The notes below the pieces were generated by a model. It was not told the DNA's origin. It saw only the letters and a list, made by a program, of their open reading frames with translations, and searched no databases. A stretch of DNA of 64,000 nt. Origin: Mariniphaga sp041687255 (GTDB taxonomy: Bacteria > Bacteroidota > Bacteroidia > Bacteroidales > Prolixibacteraceae). This document shows positions 53,730 through 63,870 of this stretch, one piece after another. Each line of letters begins with the position of its first letter. Position 1 is the stretch's first letter. The DNA lies in assembly GCA_041687255.1 (NCBI GenBank), contig JAWLCL010000003.1, positions 248,001-312,000 of the forward strand, given 5' to 3'. The translations under genes were made by a program, and so were the position numbers.

Positions 53730-56126
53730 ATGAGATTTCTTAGAAAAATATTTTTCCTTTTTTCATTGATTGGTTTGTCTGGGTATGCCATGGCACAATT
53801 GCCTCTTGCTTCCGGAGCGCCAAACCAAAAGCTGTTAAACGATGCTTTCGATATAAGTGAGGATTTTTACAATTTTGCCAATACATACTTTGTGGCCGAC
53901 AGCCTCACTGCTTTTAATCCTGAAACGGGGCAAGGTGAAGTGAAGTGGTTGAGGCATCAGTTCCGAACCCGTCATGCTTTTAATAACACGCTGGCAGGTC
54001 TGTCGCAGGTTGAAGGAAATGAGTTTCCGGGAGTTGAATATGAAACCCATCCTAAGCTGGGATTTACACTGGAGTTTGTTTCTCCCCGTACGGTAAGGAT
54101 TCGCATGCAGTCGGGATTTAAGGCGGAACAGGATAAAGAGTCCCTGATGCTTGTTGAAGGTTTTGCAGGAATAGATGATTCTTGGGCATATTCAAAGATT
54201 GAAGGAGGACATAAATATTCCAATCGCTATGGTTCTGTTATAGTTCGTGAACATCCCTGGCACGTTGAATTTTACGATGCCGATGGCAAGCTGCTTACCA
54301 AAACGAACCATCCGACAGATAACAGCAGTACTTACACTCCTGTAAATCCTTTCTCCTTTGTTCGCCGGGCTTCCGATTACTCAAGGAGCATGAATGCTGT
54401 TTTTAACCTGTCGCCGGGAGAGAAGATTTATGGAACGGGTGAGAATTTCAAGGGGCTCGACAAACGCGGGCAGAAGGTGGTGTTGTGGATTGACGACCCC
54501 AATGGTGTTCAAAATGAAACCATGTACAAGCCTATTCCATTTTTTATGAGCAGCAGAGGGTATGGCATGTTTATGCATACTTCTTCACCCATTACCTGCG
54601 ATTTCGGAAAATATTTTAATGGTACCATGTCACTGATGATAGGGGATGAGGAGCTCGATTTGTTTGTTTTCCTTGGTGAACCAAAAGATATACTTGATGC
54701 CTATACCGACCTTACCGGAAAAGCCTCCATGCCTCCTCTGTGGTCGTTTGGCCTGTGGATGAGCCGTATTACTTATTTTTCAGAAGAAGACGGGCGAAGG
54801 GTTGCCAAACAGTTACGTGAAAACCGCATTCCCAGCGATGTCATACATTTTGATACCGGTTGGTTTGAAGTGGACTGGCGCAGCGACTATAAGTTTGCTC
54901 CCTCCCGTTTTTCCGATCCTGAAGGTATGATAAAAGATTTGGATCAGATGGGGTTCAAAACAAGTTTGTGGCAGTTGCCCTACTTTGTTCCCAAGAACAG
55001 CCTGTTTCCTGAAATTATAGATAAAGGATTGTATGTGAAAAATGCCAAGGGCAATATTCCATTTGAAGATGCAGTTCTTGATTTCTCCAATCCGGATGCC
55101 GTTGAGTGGTACCAGGAAAAAATAAAAGGATTGCTGGATTTGGGAGTGGGTGCCATTAAAGTGGATTTTGGAGAAGCTGCCCCAGCCGATGGAATATATG
55201 CTTCCGGACGCACCGGTTTCTATGAACATAACCTCTACCCGTTGCGCTACAATAAAGTGGTTGCTGACATTACCAAAGAAGTAACCGGGGAGAATATAAT
55301 CTGGGCCCGGTCGACATGGGCCGGCAGCCAGCGTTACCCTCTGCATTGGGGAGGTGATGCGGCCAATACAAACACGGCTATGGCAGCTACATTGCGTTCA
55401 GGGTTATCGATTGGGCTTTCAGGATTTACTTTCTGGAGCCATGATATAGGAGGGTTTGTTCAACGCACACCTGAAGACCTATACCGGCGCTGGTTGCCCT
55501 TTGGATTGCTGTCGTCACATTCACGTACTCACGGTGCTCCTCCCAAAGAACCCTGGGAGTATAATAAAAGTTTTAACGATGCGTTCCGTCTGGCCACTGA
55601 GATGAGGTACAGATTAATGCCCTACATTTATGCCCAGTCAAAGCATTCTTCTGAAAATGGCCTGCCAATGATGAGGGCTATGTTCATTGAATTTCCCAAA
55701 GATGCCGGTGCATGGCTCGTGGATGATGCCTACCTGTTCGGCGCTGACATGCTGGTGGCTCCGTTGTTTGAAAGTGTAACAAGCAGGGATGTTTACCTGC
55801 CTGGCGGGAAATGGATTAATTATCAGACCGGAAAAGTATACAGCCAGGGATGGCACCACATCGAAGCAGGTGAAGTACCGGCAGTTATTCTTGTGAGGGA
55901 TGGCGCTGTAATTCCCCACATTAAACTGGCACAGTCGACTCAGGATATGGACTGGTCGGAACTGGAGCTGAAGGTTTATGCCACAGAAGCAAAAACTGCA
56001 GAAGGTTTTGTTTGCCTGCCGTCCGACCAAAAACTGGAGAAGGTGACCCTTACAAAATCAGGAAACTCCTTTAAGTTGAAAAATAATCCACTACAGCAAC
56101 AGGGTGTAAAGCTAAGAGTAAAGTAA
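53730..56126 (+). CDS. Glycoside hydrolase family 31 (alpha-xylosidase/alpha-glucosidase type)
   Basis: 798 residues. Signal peptide (about 1-22). GH31 N-terminal beta domain, then catalytic barrel with nucleophile D479 in GAIKVDFGE and acid/base D543 in HWGGDAANTN. IHFDTGWFEVDWRSDYKF also fits. The KVDFGE form with -F-GE is common among alpha-xylosidases, so alpha-xylosidase is favoured but not proven. A strong terminator follows. Confidence 0.92.
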   Translation: MRFLRKIFFLFSLIGLSGYAMAQLPLASGAPNQKLLNDAFDISEDFYNFANTYFVADSLTAFNPETGQGEVKWLRHQFRTRHAFNNTLAGLSQVEGNEFPGVEYETHPKLGFTLEFVSPRTVRIRMQSGFKAEQDKESLMLVEGFAGIDDSWAYSKIEGGHKYSNRYGSVIVREHPWHVEFYDADGKLLTKTNHPTDNSSTYTPVNPFSFVRRASDYSRSMNAVFNLSPGEKIYGTGENFKGLDKRGQKVVLWIDDPNGVQNETMYKPIPFFMSSRGYGMFMHTSSPITCDFGKYFNGTMSLMIGDEELDLFVFLGEPKDILDAYTDLTGKASMPPLWSFGLWMSRITYFSEEDGRRVAKQLRENRIPSDVIHFDTGWFEVDWRSDYKFAPSRFSDPEGMIKDLDQMGFKTSLWQLPYFVPKNSLFPEIIDKGLYVKNAKGNIPFEDAVLDFSNPDAVEWYQEKIKGLLDLGVGAIKVDFGEAAPADGIYASGRTGFYEHNLYPLRYNKVVADITKEVTGENIIWARSTWAGSQRYPLHWGGDAANTNTAMAATLRSGLSIGLSGFTFWSHDIGGFVQRTPEDLYRRWLPFGLLSSHSRTHGAPPKEPWEYNKSFNDAFRLATEMRYRLMPYIYAQSKHSSENGLPMMRAMFIEFPKDAGAWLVDDAYLFGADMLVAPLFESVTSRDVYLPGGKWINYQTGKVYSQGWHHIEAGEVPAVILVRDGAVIPHIKLAQSTQDMDWSELELKVYATEAKTAEGFVCLPSDQKLEKVTLTKSGNSFKLKNNPLQQQGVKLRVK

Positions 56127-56136
56127 TCTTATATCG

Positions 56137-56172
56137 AATGCCGGGTAGTTATCATTGCCCGGCATTTTTTTT
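56137..56172 (+). terminator. Terminator after the GH31 gene
   Basis: AATGCCGGG (56137-56145) pairs with CCCGGCATT (56158-56166), followed by a T run. It ends the GH2-GH31 unit. Confidence 0.8.
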
Positions 56173-56306
56173 ACTGGTTAATGGAATTAACCATTGCTTT
56201 ATTACTATTATGATTCATTATCAGATCCCCTGCAGCTGGCGATTGCCGGCAACTTTACAGGCTGGAAATGTAAAGGATGCTTGTAGCCCACCTGATTGTA
56301 ACCAGG

Positions 56307-57254
56307 TCATTCTACAGTCAGTTCTGCAGGTTTTAATTCATTTCCACGATTGTCTTTTCTGATCATGTACATTAAAATCAGAACCAATATCAGGCTTAAG
56401 ACAGCAGCATAGTAGCTTTCAGAAGTGGAGCCAATTTCCTCTACCTGTGGATTAAGGACATTTCTATCTACAAGGTACATGGCTACAACCGCAAATGCGT
56501 TATTGAAGAAATGAGCAGCTATGGGCAACCACATTGAGCCACTCCATACCAGCAGGTAACCAAACAGTACACCAAGTAAAAGACGTGGGACAAATCCATA
56601 AAACTGAATGTGTAAAGCACTGAAAAGTATGGCAGAAATCCAGATGCCCCAGTGATGATTTTGTGTCCATCTTGTAAATATGCGCTGGATGACTCCGCGA
56701 AAAAGCAACTCTTCACCAATGGCAGGCAGGAAAGCAACCATAAACAGGTTAAACATCAACCCTCCTATAGATTCTACTTTTAGAAAGGCTTCGGTGAGTT
56801 CTGCCGCCCTGTCTTCCGCGCTTTTCATCCATTCTTCCACACCGGAAAGCCAATCAGGAAATTGCATTTGACTGTTCCATTCTCCTATAAAGTTAATCAG
56901 TGGTAGGGTGAAGAAAACTAAAACAACAACCAACAGGTACGACATGGTTGATGCCTTCCTGTTCAATAAAAGGTAATGATCTGCTTTTCCGTAAAAAAGC
57001 CAGGCCAAAATAAACGGGGGAATAATAAACAAACCAATGGATTGCACCACTTGTAAGAATTTTAATAACCGCATGCTCTCAGGGTCTGACAAATTTGATA
57101 TGCCTGACATGTTCATAATGGAATCCAGTCCGAAAAGCGGAATTGCTGCCAGCATCCCTATCAGCATAAAAATTAAAAAGCTGACCAGAATTACAAATAT
57201 TGAAAACATGAGTTGTGAAAAAGGCTTCATTCCCCGAAATGCAGTAAAACTCAT
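56307..57254 (-). CDS. CPBP-family intramembrane metalloprotease
   Basis: 315 residues, about eight membrane segments. The CPBP (Abi/Rce1-like) motifs are clear: GEELLFRGVIQRIF (EExxxR), a later FSALHIQF (FxxxH) and AHFFNNAFAV (HxxxN). Such proteases act in the membrane on prenylated or signal-like substrates; in bacteria roles include bacteriocin maturation and immunity. No bacteriocin gene nearby. Single gene with a TATATTTG box at 57272-57279. Confidence 0.9.
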   Translation of the reverse strand: MSFTAFRGMKPFSQLMFSIFVILVSFLIFMLIGMLAAIPLFGLDSIMNMSGISNLSDPESMRLLKFLQVVQSIGLFIIPPFILAWLFYGKADHYLLLNRKASTMSYLLVVVLVFFTLPLINFIGEWNSQMQFPDWLSGVEEWMKSAEDRAAELTEAFLKVESIGGLMFNLFMVAFLPAIGEELLFRGVIQRIFTRWTQNHHWGIWISAILFSALHIQFYGFVPRLLLGVLFGYLLVWSGSMWLPIAAHFFNNAFAVVAMYLVDRNVLNPQVEEIGSTSESYYAAVLSLILVLILMYMIRKDNRGNELKPAELTVE

Positions 57255-57271
57255 AATATTCTAATTTTATA

Positions 57272-57279
57272 CAAATATA
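57272..57279 (-). promoter_or_regulatory. Candidate -7 box for the CPBP protease gene
   Basis: The minus strand reads TATATTTG (TAnnTTTG), 17 bases before the start. No clear -33. Confidence 0.4.
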
Positions 57280-57541
57280 ATGGTTTGAAGGAACTGAAGC
57301 CTTATGAAATGCATTGCTGCAGCAGTTTTTATAAAACTGGTTGCTGGTAAAGAATATCCAGCTTCCTTCAAGGTAACTGAATTTATTCCCGATTCAAAGA
57401 GAAAATAACCGGCAACTGAACTGTTTAAGTAAAGCAGAAGCGGTGGGATTCATGACTACAATGTCGCCTACACCTCGTAACTATTCTTTTGAAAAATAAT
57501 AATCATGGATTGTTTTCAGGCCATAAGTTGCGATTGATTTA

Positions 57542-60500
57542 TTACTTATAATTCAGATTTGCCGGCAGAAATTTCTCAATGTATTCAACAGGTTGTCCTT
57601 TACGCCGGGCATAATCTTCCACCTGGTCACGACCTATTTTTTCCAGGCTGAAGTACCTTGAATCGGGATGGGCAAAGTACTCACCTGAAACCGATGCATT
57701 GGGATACATGGCATAATGTTCTGTCAGGTTTATTCCAACCTCTTCAGCCTTTAGAAGGTTAAACAGGTTTGCCTTTTCCGAATGTTCGGGGCAGGCAGGG
57801 TATCCCAAAGCCGGACGTATGCCTTGGTATTTAACCCGTTGAAGCTCCTCCTGTGAAAGGCTTTCTTCGGGTGCATACCCCCAATAGTCCTTCCTGATTT
57901 TTTCATGCAGCAGTTCGGCAAAGGCTTCACTTAACCGGTCGGCAAGCGCCTCCAGCATAATTGCCTTATAGTCGTTGTGGTCTTTCCTGTATATTTCTTT
58001 CCAGGGCTCAATTCCTATTCCGGCTGTTGTGGCAAATCCTCCGCAATAATCGGTTTTTTCGAAATTCACCGGCGCTACAAAGTCGGCAAGACATAAGTTG
58101 TCTGTTTGCTGTTTTTTCTTTTCCTGCTGCCGCAAATGGTAAAAACGACCGGCTTCTTTCTGCCTTGATTCATCTTCCCAAAGGATAATATCGTCACCGT
58201 CCGAATTGGCCGGCCATAATCCATAAACCGCATTAGCCTGCAGCATTTTCTTTTCAATCACTTCATCCAAAAATTCATTGGCTTCGGCATAAAGTTTACG
58301 CGCGGCCTCACCCTGTTTTTCATCATCCAGTATCTGAGGGTAGTGCCCCTTCATTCCCCAGGTCAGGAAGAAGAAAGTCCAGTCGATGTATTTCCTTAAC
58401 TCATCAAGTGGATAGTCGATGAGTTTATGTACTCCCAAAACGTTAGGCTTGTATAAAGGACTATTTTCCCAATCGATTGAAGGTTTGTTTTTGCGGGCAT
58501 CCTCCAGGCTCAGGTACTCTTTGGGTTTACGCTGGCCCTGGAACTGCCTGACCTGTTCATAATCTTCCCTTACCGACTGGATATACTTTTCGTTTTTTGA
58601 CAGCAGGCTGGAAACAACATTTACAGCCAGTGAAGCATCCTTCACGTGCACAACGGGGTGAGAGTATTCAGGTTCAATTTTAACTGCAGTATGAATCTTT
58701 GAAGTGGTAGCTCCGCCAATCAGCAAAGGTATATTCATTTTCCGGCGTTCCATTTCTTTGGCTATGTCCGCCATCATTTCAAGAGAAGGAGTAATCAGGC
58801 CGCTCAGTCCCACAATGTCCACCTTCTCACTGATAGCCGCATCCAGGATTTTTTCGGTTGGAACCATAACTCCCAGATCGATGATTTCATAGTTGTTGCA
58901 GGCTAAAACCACCCCTACAATGTTCTTGCCGATATCATGCACATCTCCTTTTACCGTTGCCAGCAACACTCTTTTCTGTTTACTGGTGTCTTTTAACCGT
59001 GCTTTATCTGCTTCTATGTAAGGCAACAGAATCGCAACTGCTTTTTTCATAACCCGGGCCGACTTTATCACCTGAGGCAAAAACATCTTGCCTGAACCGA
59101 ACAGGTCACCTACCACATTCATGCCGTCCATAAGCGGCCCCTCAATAATGTTCAGGGTAGGCTGGTATTTTTTAAGTGCCTCGGCTATATCCTGCTCAAC
59201 GTAATCGGGAATGCCCTTAACAAGCGAATGCTCAAGCCGCTTTTCCAGCGGTAACTGCCGCCACTCATCTTTCCTGACCTCTTTTTTGTCTTCCTGTATT
59301 ACCTGTTCGGCAAACTCCAACAGCCGTTCTGTAGCATCGGGCCTGCGGTTCAGCACTAAATCTTCGGTTCTTTCCAGAAGGTCCTTTGGTATCTCATCAT
59401 ATATCTGAAGCATGCCGGGATTTACAATCCCCATATCCAGACCCGCACGAATGGCATGGTAAAGAAATACCGAATGCATGGCTTCACGTACCACATTGTT
59501 CCCTCGAAAGGAAAATGAAACATTACTAATGCCGCCGCTTGTTTTGGCATGAGGCAGGTTCTCCTTTATCCACTTCACCGAATTAATAAAATCGACAGCA
59601 TAATTGTTATGTTCCTCTATTCCGGTGCCAATCGTAAGTACATTAGGGTCAAATATGATGTCCTGCGGAGGAAATTTAACCTGTTCCGTTAATATGGTAT
59701 AAGCCCTTTTGCAGATTTCAATACGGCGTGTAAAGTTGTCAGCCTGTCCTTTTTCATCGAAAGCCATAACCACCACTGCTGCTCCAAAACGTTTTATTGT
59801 TTTTGCCTGTTCAATGAACTTTTCCTCCCCTTCCTTCATACTGATGGAATTTACAATAGCTTTTCCCTGGAGGCATTTCAATCCTGCTTCAATAACCTTC
59901 CACTTCGAGGAGTCAACCATTACCGGCAGTTTGGCAATGTCGGGTTCCGCCATCATCAGGTTAAGAAAGGTCACCATCTCCTTTTCGGCATCAAGCATGG
60001 CATCATCCAGGTTCACATCAATCACCTGTGCCCCGTTTTCCACCTGGTCGCGAGCAATTGACAGCGCTTCTTCATATTTTTTATCACGGATGAGGCGTGC
60101 AAATTTCCGTGACCCCGATACATTGCAGCGTTCACCAATATTCACAAAGTTAGCTTCCTTTGTAAGAATAACCGGCTCCAGGCCGCTCAGCCTTGTATGC
60201 TCATCTTTGAGGTTTACCCGGTGGGGATGGGCATGAGCCGCCATTTCTGCAAACGCTCTTATATGATCAGGTGTTGTGCCGCAGCACCCGCCAATGATGT
60301 TTACAAAGCTGTTATCGAGGTAATCCTTTATATACCCGGCCATTATTTCCGGAGTTTCATCATAGGCGCCAAACTGGTTGGGCAGCCCTGCATTGGGGTG
60401 GGCGCTGATGTAAAACGGTGCTTTTTGAGAAAGTTCCTTTACGTATGGCCGCAAATCGGTGGCGCCTAACGAACAGTTTAATCCTACGCTCAACAGATCG

Positions 60501-61207
60501 ATGTGCGAGACTGAGTTCAGAAAAGCCTCAAGGGTTTGCCCCGATAGGGTGCGTCCGCTTGCATCGGTAATGGTACCTGATATCATAAGCGGCAGCCGGA
60601 GGTTTCTTTTTTCCAGCTCTTCTTCTATAGCAAAGATAGCTGCCTTGGCATTGAGCGTATCAAATATTGTTTCAATAAGCAGCAAATCGACACCTCCGTC
60701 AATAAGGCCCTCCACCTGCTCGCGGTAGGCTTCCTTTATTTCGTCGAACGACACTGCCCGAAACCCGGGGTCGTTCACATCGGGAGAAAGCGATAAGGAT
60801 TTATTTGTAGGCCCAAGAGTCCCCGCAACAAAACGGGGTTTTTTTGGGTCTTGCTCCGTAAAACTATCAGCCAGCCTGCGTGCAATTTCTGCCGACGCTT
60901 TGTTCATGTCGTATACAAGATGCTGTAAATTATAATCGGCCTGCGATATCCTGTTGGCATTGAAAGTGTTTGTAAGAAGGATATCGGCGCCTGCTTCCAG
61001 GTATTTTGTATGGATTTCGGCAATAACCTCAGGATGTGTGAGCGAAAGAATGTCATTGTTCCCTTTCTGGTCGTGTGATGTTTCTTTCAGCAGATTGCCC
61101 CTGTAATCTTCTTCTGTAAGTTTATATTCCTGCAAAAGTGAGCCCATTGCTCCATCGAGTACCAGCACGCGCGACTTCAACTCTTCTTGTATGTCTTTTT
61201 TTAACAT
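57542..61207 (-). CDS. metH: Cobalamin-dependent methionine synthase MetH (full length)
   Basis: 1221 residues with every module: Hcy barrel (1-325; zinc ligands C245, C308, C309), pterin/methyl-THF barrel (about 350-620, NIGERCNVSGSRKFARLI), cap helices (about 650-740), B12 domain with D755-H757-G760 in KGDVHDIGKN, and AdoMet reactivation domain (about 900-1221). It methylates homocysteine with 5-methyl-THF. It is the last gene of the minus-strand operon that makes homocysteine, 89 bases after the COG2122 gene. No riboswitch recognised. Confidence 0.97.
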   Translation of the reverse strand: MLKKDIQEELKSRVLVLDGAMGSLLQEYKLTEEDYRGNLLKETSHDQKGNNDILSLTHPEVIAEIHTKYLEAGADILLTNTFNANRISQADYNLQHLVYDMNKASAEIARRLADSFTEQDPKKPRFVAGTLGPTNKSLSLSPDVNDPGFRAVSFDEIKEAYREQVEGLIDGGVDLLLIETIFDTLNAKAAIFAIEEELEKRNLRLPLMISGTITDASGRTLSGQTLEAFLNSVSHIDLLSVGLNCSLGATDLRPYVKELSQKAPFYISAHPNAGLPNQFGAYDETPEIMAGYIKDYLDNSFVNIIGGCCGTTPDHIRAFAEMAAHAHPHRVNLKDEHTRLSGLEPVILTKEANFVNIGERCNVSGSRKFARLIRDKKYEEALSIARDQVENGAQVIDVNLDDAMLDAEKEMVTFLNLMMAEPDIAKLPVMVDSSKWKVIEAGLKCLQGKAIVNSISMKEGEEKFIEQAKTIKRFGAAVVVMAFDEKGQADNFTRRIEICKRAYTILTEQVKFPPQDIIFDPNVLTIGTGIEEHNNYAVDFINSVKWIKENLPHAKTSGGISNVSFSFRGNNVVREAMHSVFLYHAIRAGLDMGIVNPGMLQIYDEIPKDLLERTEDLVLNRRPDATERLLEFAEQVIQEDKKEVRKDEWRQLPLEKRLEHSLVKGIPDYVEQDIAEALKKYQPTLNIIEGPLMDGMNVVGDLFGSGKMFLPQVIKSARVMKKAVAILLPYIEADKARLKDTSKQKRVLLATVKGDVHDIGKNIVGVVLACNNYEIIDLGVMVPTEKILDAAISEKVDIVGLSGLITPSLEMMADIAKEMERRKMNIPLLIGGATTSKIHTAVKIEPEYSHPVVHVKDASLAVNVVSSLLSKNEKYIQSVREDYEQVRQFQGQRKPKEYLSLEDARKNKPSIDWENSPLYKPNVLGVHKLIDYPLDELRKYIDWTFFFLTWGMKGHYPQILDDEKQGEAARKLYAEANEFLDEVIEKKMLQANAVYGLWPANSDGDDIILWEDESRQKEAGRFYHLRQQEKKKQQTDNLCLADFVAPVNFEKTDYCGGFATTAGIGIEPWKEIYRKDHNDYKAIMLEALADRLSEAFAELLHEKIRKDYWGYAPEESLSQEELQRVKYQGIRPALGYPACPEHSEKANLFNLLKAEEVGINLTEHYAMYPNASVSGEYFAHPDSRYFSLEKIGRDQVEDYARRKGQPVEYIEKFLPANLNYK

Positions 61208-61296
61208 GTTTACTTTTTTGTATTCTACTTATCAGATTGCTTAAACAGCCTGAACCAGTTTTTTATAATAAATTTTCTCAGCGAAGGCTAATAATT

Positions 61297-62043
61297 TTAC
61301 TTCAATAGTTTTATTTCATACTCTCCCCGTACGCCCACTTTATCTTTACAAATAATTACGACCGAAAGCACTTCAGGGAATTTTTCGGTATACTCAAGTA
61401 CCATTTCAATATCATCCGGATGCTTAATTTTATTTCCTATTGCTGTTGCAAGAGCATCGGCAAGTAACACATCGCTGCAAGCCACCGCCACAGCATCGGC
61501 TTTTCCAAAGCTAAATGAAGGGCCTACTGTTCCCGAGGATGTACAAACCCCCAACTTCCCGCTGCCGGAAGGAACAACAAAGCCAATTTTTTCCGACAAC
61601 GGTGACTTTCCTGCAAAAACCGTCAGCACAAGGTCTTCTTTAACTAAAGCAAATATATCGCCACCGTTCTCTATAACCAACTCCTTAACTGAAAAGTTTT
61701 GCAAAAGCGCATAGCCAACTTCCCGGGAAAACAATCCTGCCACCGATGCCATTGGCCCTACACCTGCCCGAGCTGCTGCCGCTGCCATTTCCCTGGCTTC
61801 AACAGGGGCTTCATCTGAAGGTTGAAAAGGATGCATTGAAAGGGCAAACTGAGGTTCACGGGTAATCCAGGTGTCCAGTGTTTGCCTCAGCTCCATTACT
61901 CTTGCCAGTGCATGCTTCTCCATCGCTTCCTGATAAGAATCGTTATCAGTGCCTATCCATAGATCGGTTTCAAAATGACTGATCTTAAATGCCTTAAAGC
62001 GTTTGGTATTAAACAATGCTCTGTAGGTTCTTTCCTGGAACAT
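61297..62043 (-). CDS. COG2122/UPF0280 ApbE-like protein of homocysteine synthesis
   Basis: 248 residues. FQERTYRALFNTKRFKAFKI at the start, then a central region rich in small residues (AREMAAAAARAGVGPMASVAG) and ENGGDIFALV, patterns shared with ApbE-like UPF0280 proteins. From what I recall of work in Methanosarcina and Desulfovibrio, COG2122 proteins are needed with DUF39 and NIL/ferredoxin proteins for direct sulfide-to-homocysteine conversion. Here all three lie in one operon, which fits that role well. Exact chemistry unproven. Confidence 0.87.
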   Translation of the reverse strand: MFQERTYRALFNTKRFKAFKISHFETDLWIGTDNDSYQEAMEKHALARVMELRQTLDTWITREPQFALSMHPFQPSDEAPVEAREMAAAAARAGVGPMASVAGLFSREVGYALLQNFSVKELVIENGGDIFALVKEDLVLTVFAGKSPLSEKIGFVVPSGSGKLGVCTSSGTVGPSFSFGKADAVAVACSDVLLADALATAIGNKIKHPDDIEMVLEYTEKFPEVLSVVIICKDKVGVRGEYEIKLLK

Positions 62044-62105
62044 CTTTTTATTATTCGGTTTATACCGTCTGGTATTATACCAAAAGGTATAAAAGTAAAT
62101 CCGGG

Positions 62106-62516
62106 TTACCTGAAATCTATTTCAAACAAATGCAGCGGACATGCCGGTATGCACAATTCACAAACCACACACTGACTTTTATTAAATTCCAGTTTCCAGC
62201 TCTGACGGTTCATTACAAGAGCGCCAGCAAAGCAAACAGCCGTACAGTTTCCGCAGTCGATGCACTTCTCCTCCCTAAAGTGAATGCGCTTTTCAATGGG
62301 TTCACAAATCACATGGTGTTTGGTAAGATACGCGACCCCTTTTTCTATGTTTTCCTTTTTCCCCTGCAACTCAAGCAGTAAACTTCCGCGTTTTCCGGGA
62401 TATACCTCTGCCTTCAGGATGTTTATGCGAATGTCGTAATCGCGCACCAGTTGGTAACTTAGGGGTTTGTCGCCGCTTTCCGGCGGGAAGTTAAGAATAT
62501 ACCTTTTTTTAATCAT
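62106..62516 (-). CDS. NIL-domain / 2[4Fe-4S] ferredoxin of homocysteine synthesis
   Basis: 136 residues. NIL domain (about 1-75: small ligand-binding fold related to the C-terminal domain of MetN) and two ferredoxin clusters: CIDCGNCTAVC and CVVCELCIPAC, each followed by a fourth ligand C/P. It overlaps the DUF39 gene by eight bases. In archaeal and desulfovibrio homologues this protein supplies reducing power or sulfur handling for the DUF39 enzyme. Confidence 0.92.
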   Translation of the reverse strand: MIKKRYILNFPPESGDKPLSYQLVRDYDIRINILKAEVYPGKRGSLLLELQGKKENIEKGVAYLTKHHVICEPIEKRIHFREEKCIDCGNCTAVCFAGALVMNRQSWKLEFNKSQCVVCELCIPACPLHLFEIDFR

Positions 62517-63672
62517 TGGCGGCCTCCGTTTCCTTTAAGCTGTTAAGCGAAGTGTTTTTTGGGAATAACTGCACAGGCTGAGTGATTTCAAACTGCCTGT
62601 CAAGCAACCATGCTTTCAGTTCATCCGCAATTTTGCGGGCTTTTGACAGGCTTGAAACAGGAGCTGTCCGTATTTTTTTTCCGTTTATCTTTATGGTGCC
62701 CGACTGCAGTTGTTCGTATGTAACCTGACCCAGTTTGGGCGTTCCCGGAGTTCCGTAATCCAGCACCGAGGTTTCTATTTCGCTGTTGTTAACCGAAACC
62801 CTTCTTGCAATGTCCTCATCAAGAACAGGGATGGGAATGCCTATACCGATAAACATGCTTACGCCGTACTTTTCGTAATAAACCGCCTGCAGGTAATCGG
62901 CCGACATTTCCTTCAGGTTGCCTATAACTGACAAGGTTGCAGCATTGGTAACTGGTATTCCCAGCTCGTTTTTTGGACGTGTGGTATTAAACTGGGTGCC
63001 GTGCCAGACCACAAAACCCTGTGCGCCTCCCAGAAAAATACGGGTGCCTATACCTATCGTGCGCAATTCAGGATCATTCAGCAAGGGGCTTAGCTCTCCG
63101 GCAGTGGAATAGGTTGCGTTGCGCATACCGGGGAGCAGGGTTCCCATATAGGTGTGAATCATTCGCCTGGTGGTATTCACTGCTACATTATAGTTCTGGT
63201 AGGCATTTCTGGGATTAAAAAGTGTAAATTCATTTATTGTGCTGATGTTGACAGTGGTGCGGATATGCTTCCGCGGGTAACAATCGGTACCTTTACCCCA
63301 GGCTTCCAGAACAACATCTTTCCCTTCCAGCAAATCCTGGATGACATGTGCCCCTCCGTATGCCGGGTTTTCCGGATCACAGGCTGTGGCTCCAATATAG
63401 GAATCAACTGCAGCCAGTCCTTCATAGCAGGGTACCCCATTCAGCCTTATCTTCTCCATGCGGATGGGTGGGCTGGCGTGGCCAAAATTAATTATCGCCC
63501 CTGAGGAGCACATAGCACCAAATGTTGCAGTGGTAACAACATCAACATGCGAAGCAATTTCAGCAGGAGTTGCTGTTTTTGCCATGCGGGCTACCTCCTC
63601 GGCAGTGAGAACAACCGCCTTTCCCTGCTTCAGCTTCTGGTTAATTTCTTCGTAGGTTTTTACTGTAGGCAT
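62509..63672 (-). CDS. DUF39 (COG1900) homocysteine biosynthesis protein
   Basis: 387 residues. The family is linked to making homocysteine from aspartate semialdehyde and sulfide in Methanosarcina (MA1821) and Desulfovibrio, by published genetics I recall. Two conserved cysteines that the archaeal work points to are matched by C55 (GAMCSSGA) and C131 (GTDCYPRK). Motifs PCYEGLAAVDSYIGATACDP and FLGGAQGFVVWHGTQ are typical. First gene of the operon; the promoter box at 63707-63714 reads TACATTTG on the minus strand. Confidence 0.93.
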   Translation of the reverse strand: MPTVKTYEEINQKLKQGKAVVLTAEEVARMAKTATPAEIASHVDVVTTATFGAMCSSGAIINFGHASPPIRMEKIRLNGVPCYEGLAAVDSYIGATACDPENPAYGGAHVIQDLLEGKDVVLEAWGKGTDCYPRKHIRTTVNISTINEFTLFNPRNAYQNYNVAVNTTRRMIHTYMGTLLPGMRNATYSTAGELSPLLNDPELRTIGIGTRIFLGGAQGFVVWHGTQFNTTRPKNELGIPVTNAATLSVIGNLKEMSADYLQAVYYEKYGVSMFIGIGIPIPVLDEDIARRVSVNNSEIETSVLDYGTPGTPKLGQVTYEQLQSGTIKINGKKIRTAPVSSLSKARKIADELKAWLLDRQFEITQPVQLFPKNTSLNSLKETEAAND

Positions 63673-63706
63673 TTTTTACGCAGAAAAGATGAATGATTTA
63701 TTGTAA

Positions 63707-63714
63707 CAAATGTA
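63707..63714 (-). promoter_or_regulatory. Promoter -7 box of the homocysteine-MetH operon
   Basis: The minus strand reads TACATTTG (TAnnTTTG), 34 bases before the DUF39 start. TTG-containing sequence about 17 bases further up may be the -33 element. Confidence 0.5.
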
Positions 63715-63870
63715 GCTCATTTTACTGAACCAATAGCCAATTGATGCATTCAGGTTGCCGGTTGGTTAACCAAAATATAAAACCTGTGGGCAGATACCTT
63801 AAAAATTGCAATCATAAAGCTGTTTTTTATAGCTTTCTGTTATTTTTACCTTCTTAAACCAATTTACAGA

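Noticed and set aside
61208..61296. Riboswitch before metH
   Set aside because: The 89-base gap is too short and has no conserved core; metH is internal to an operon.
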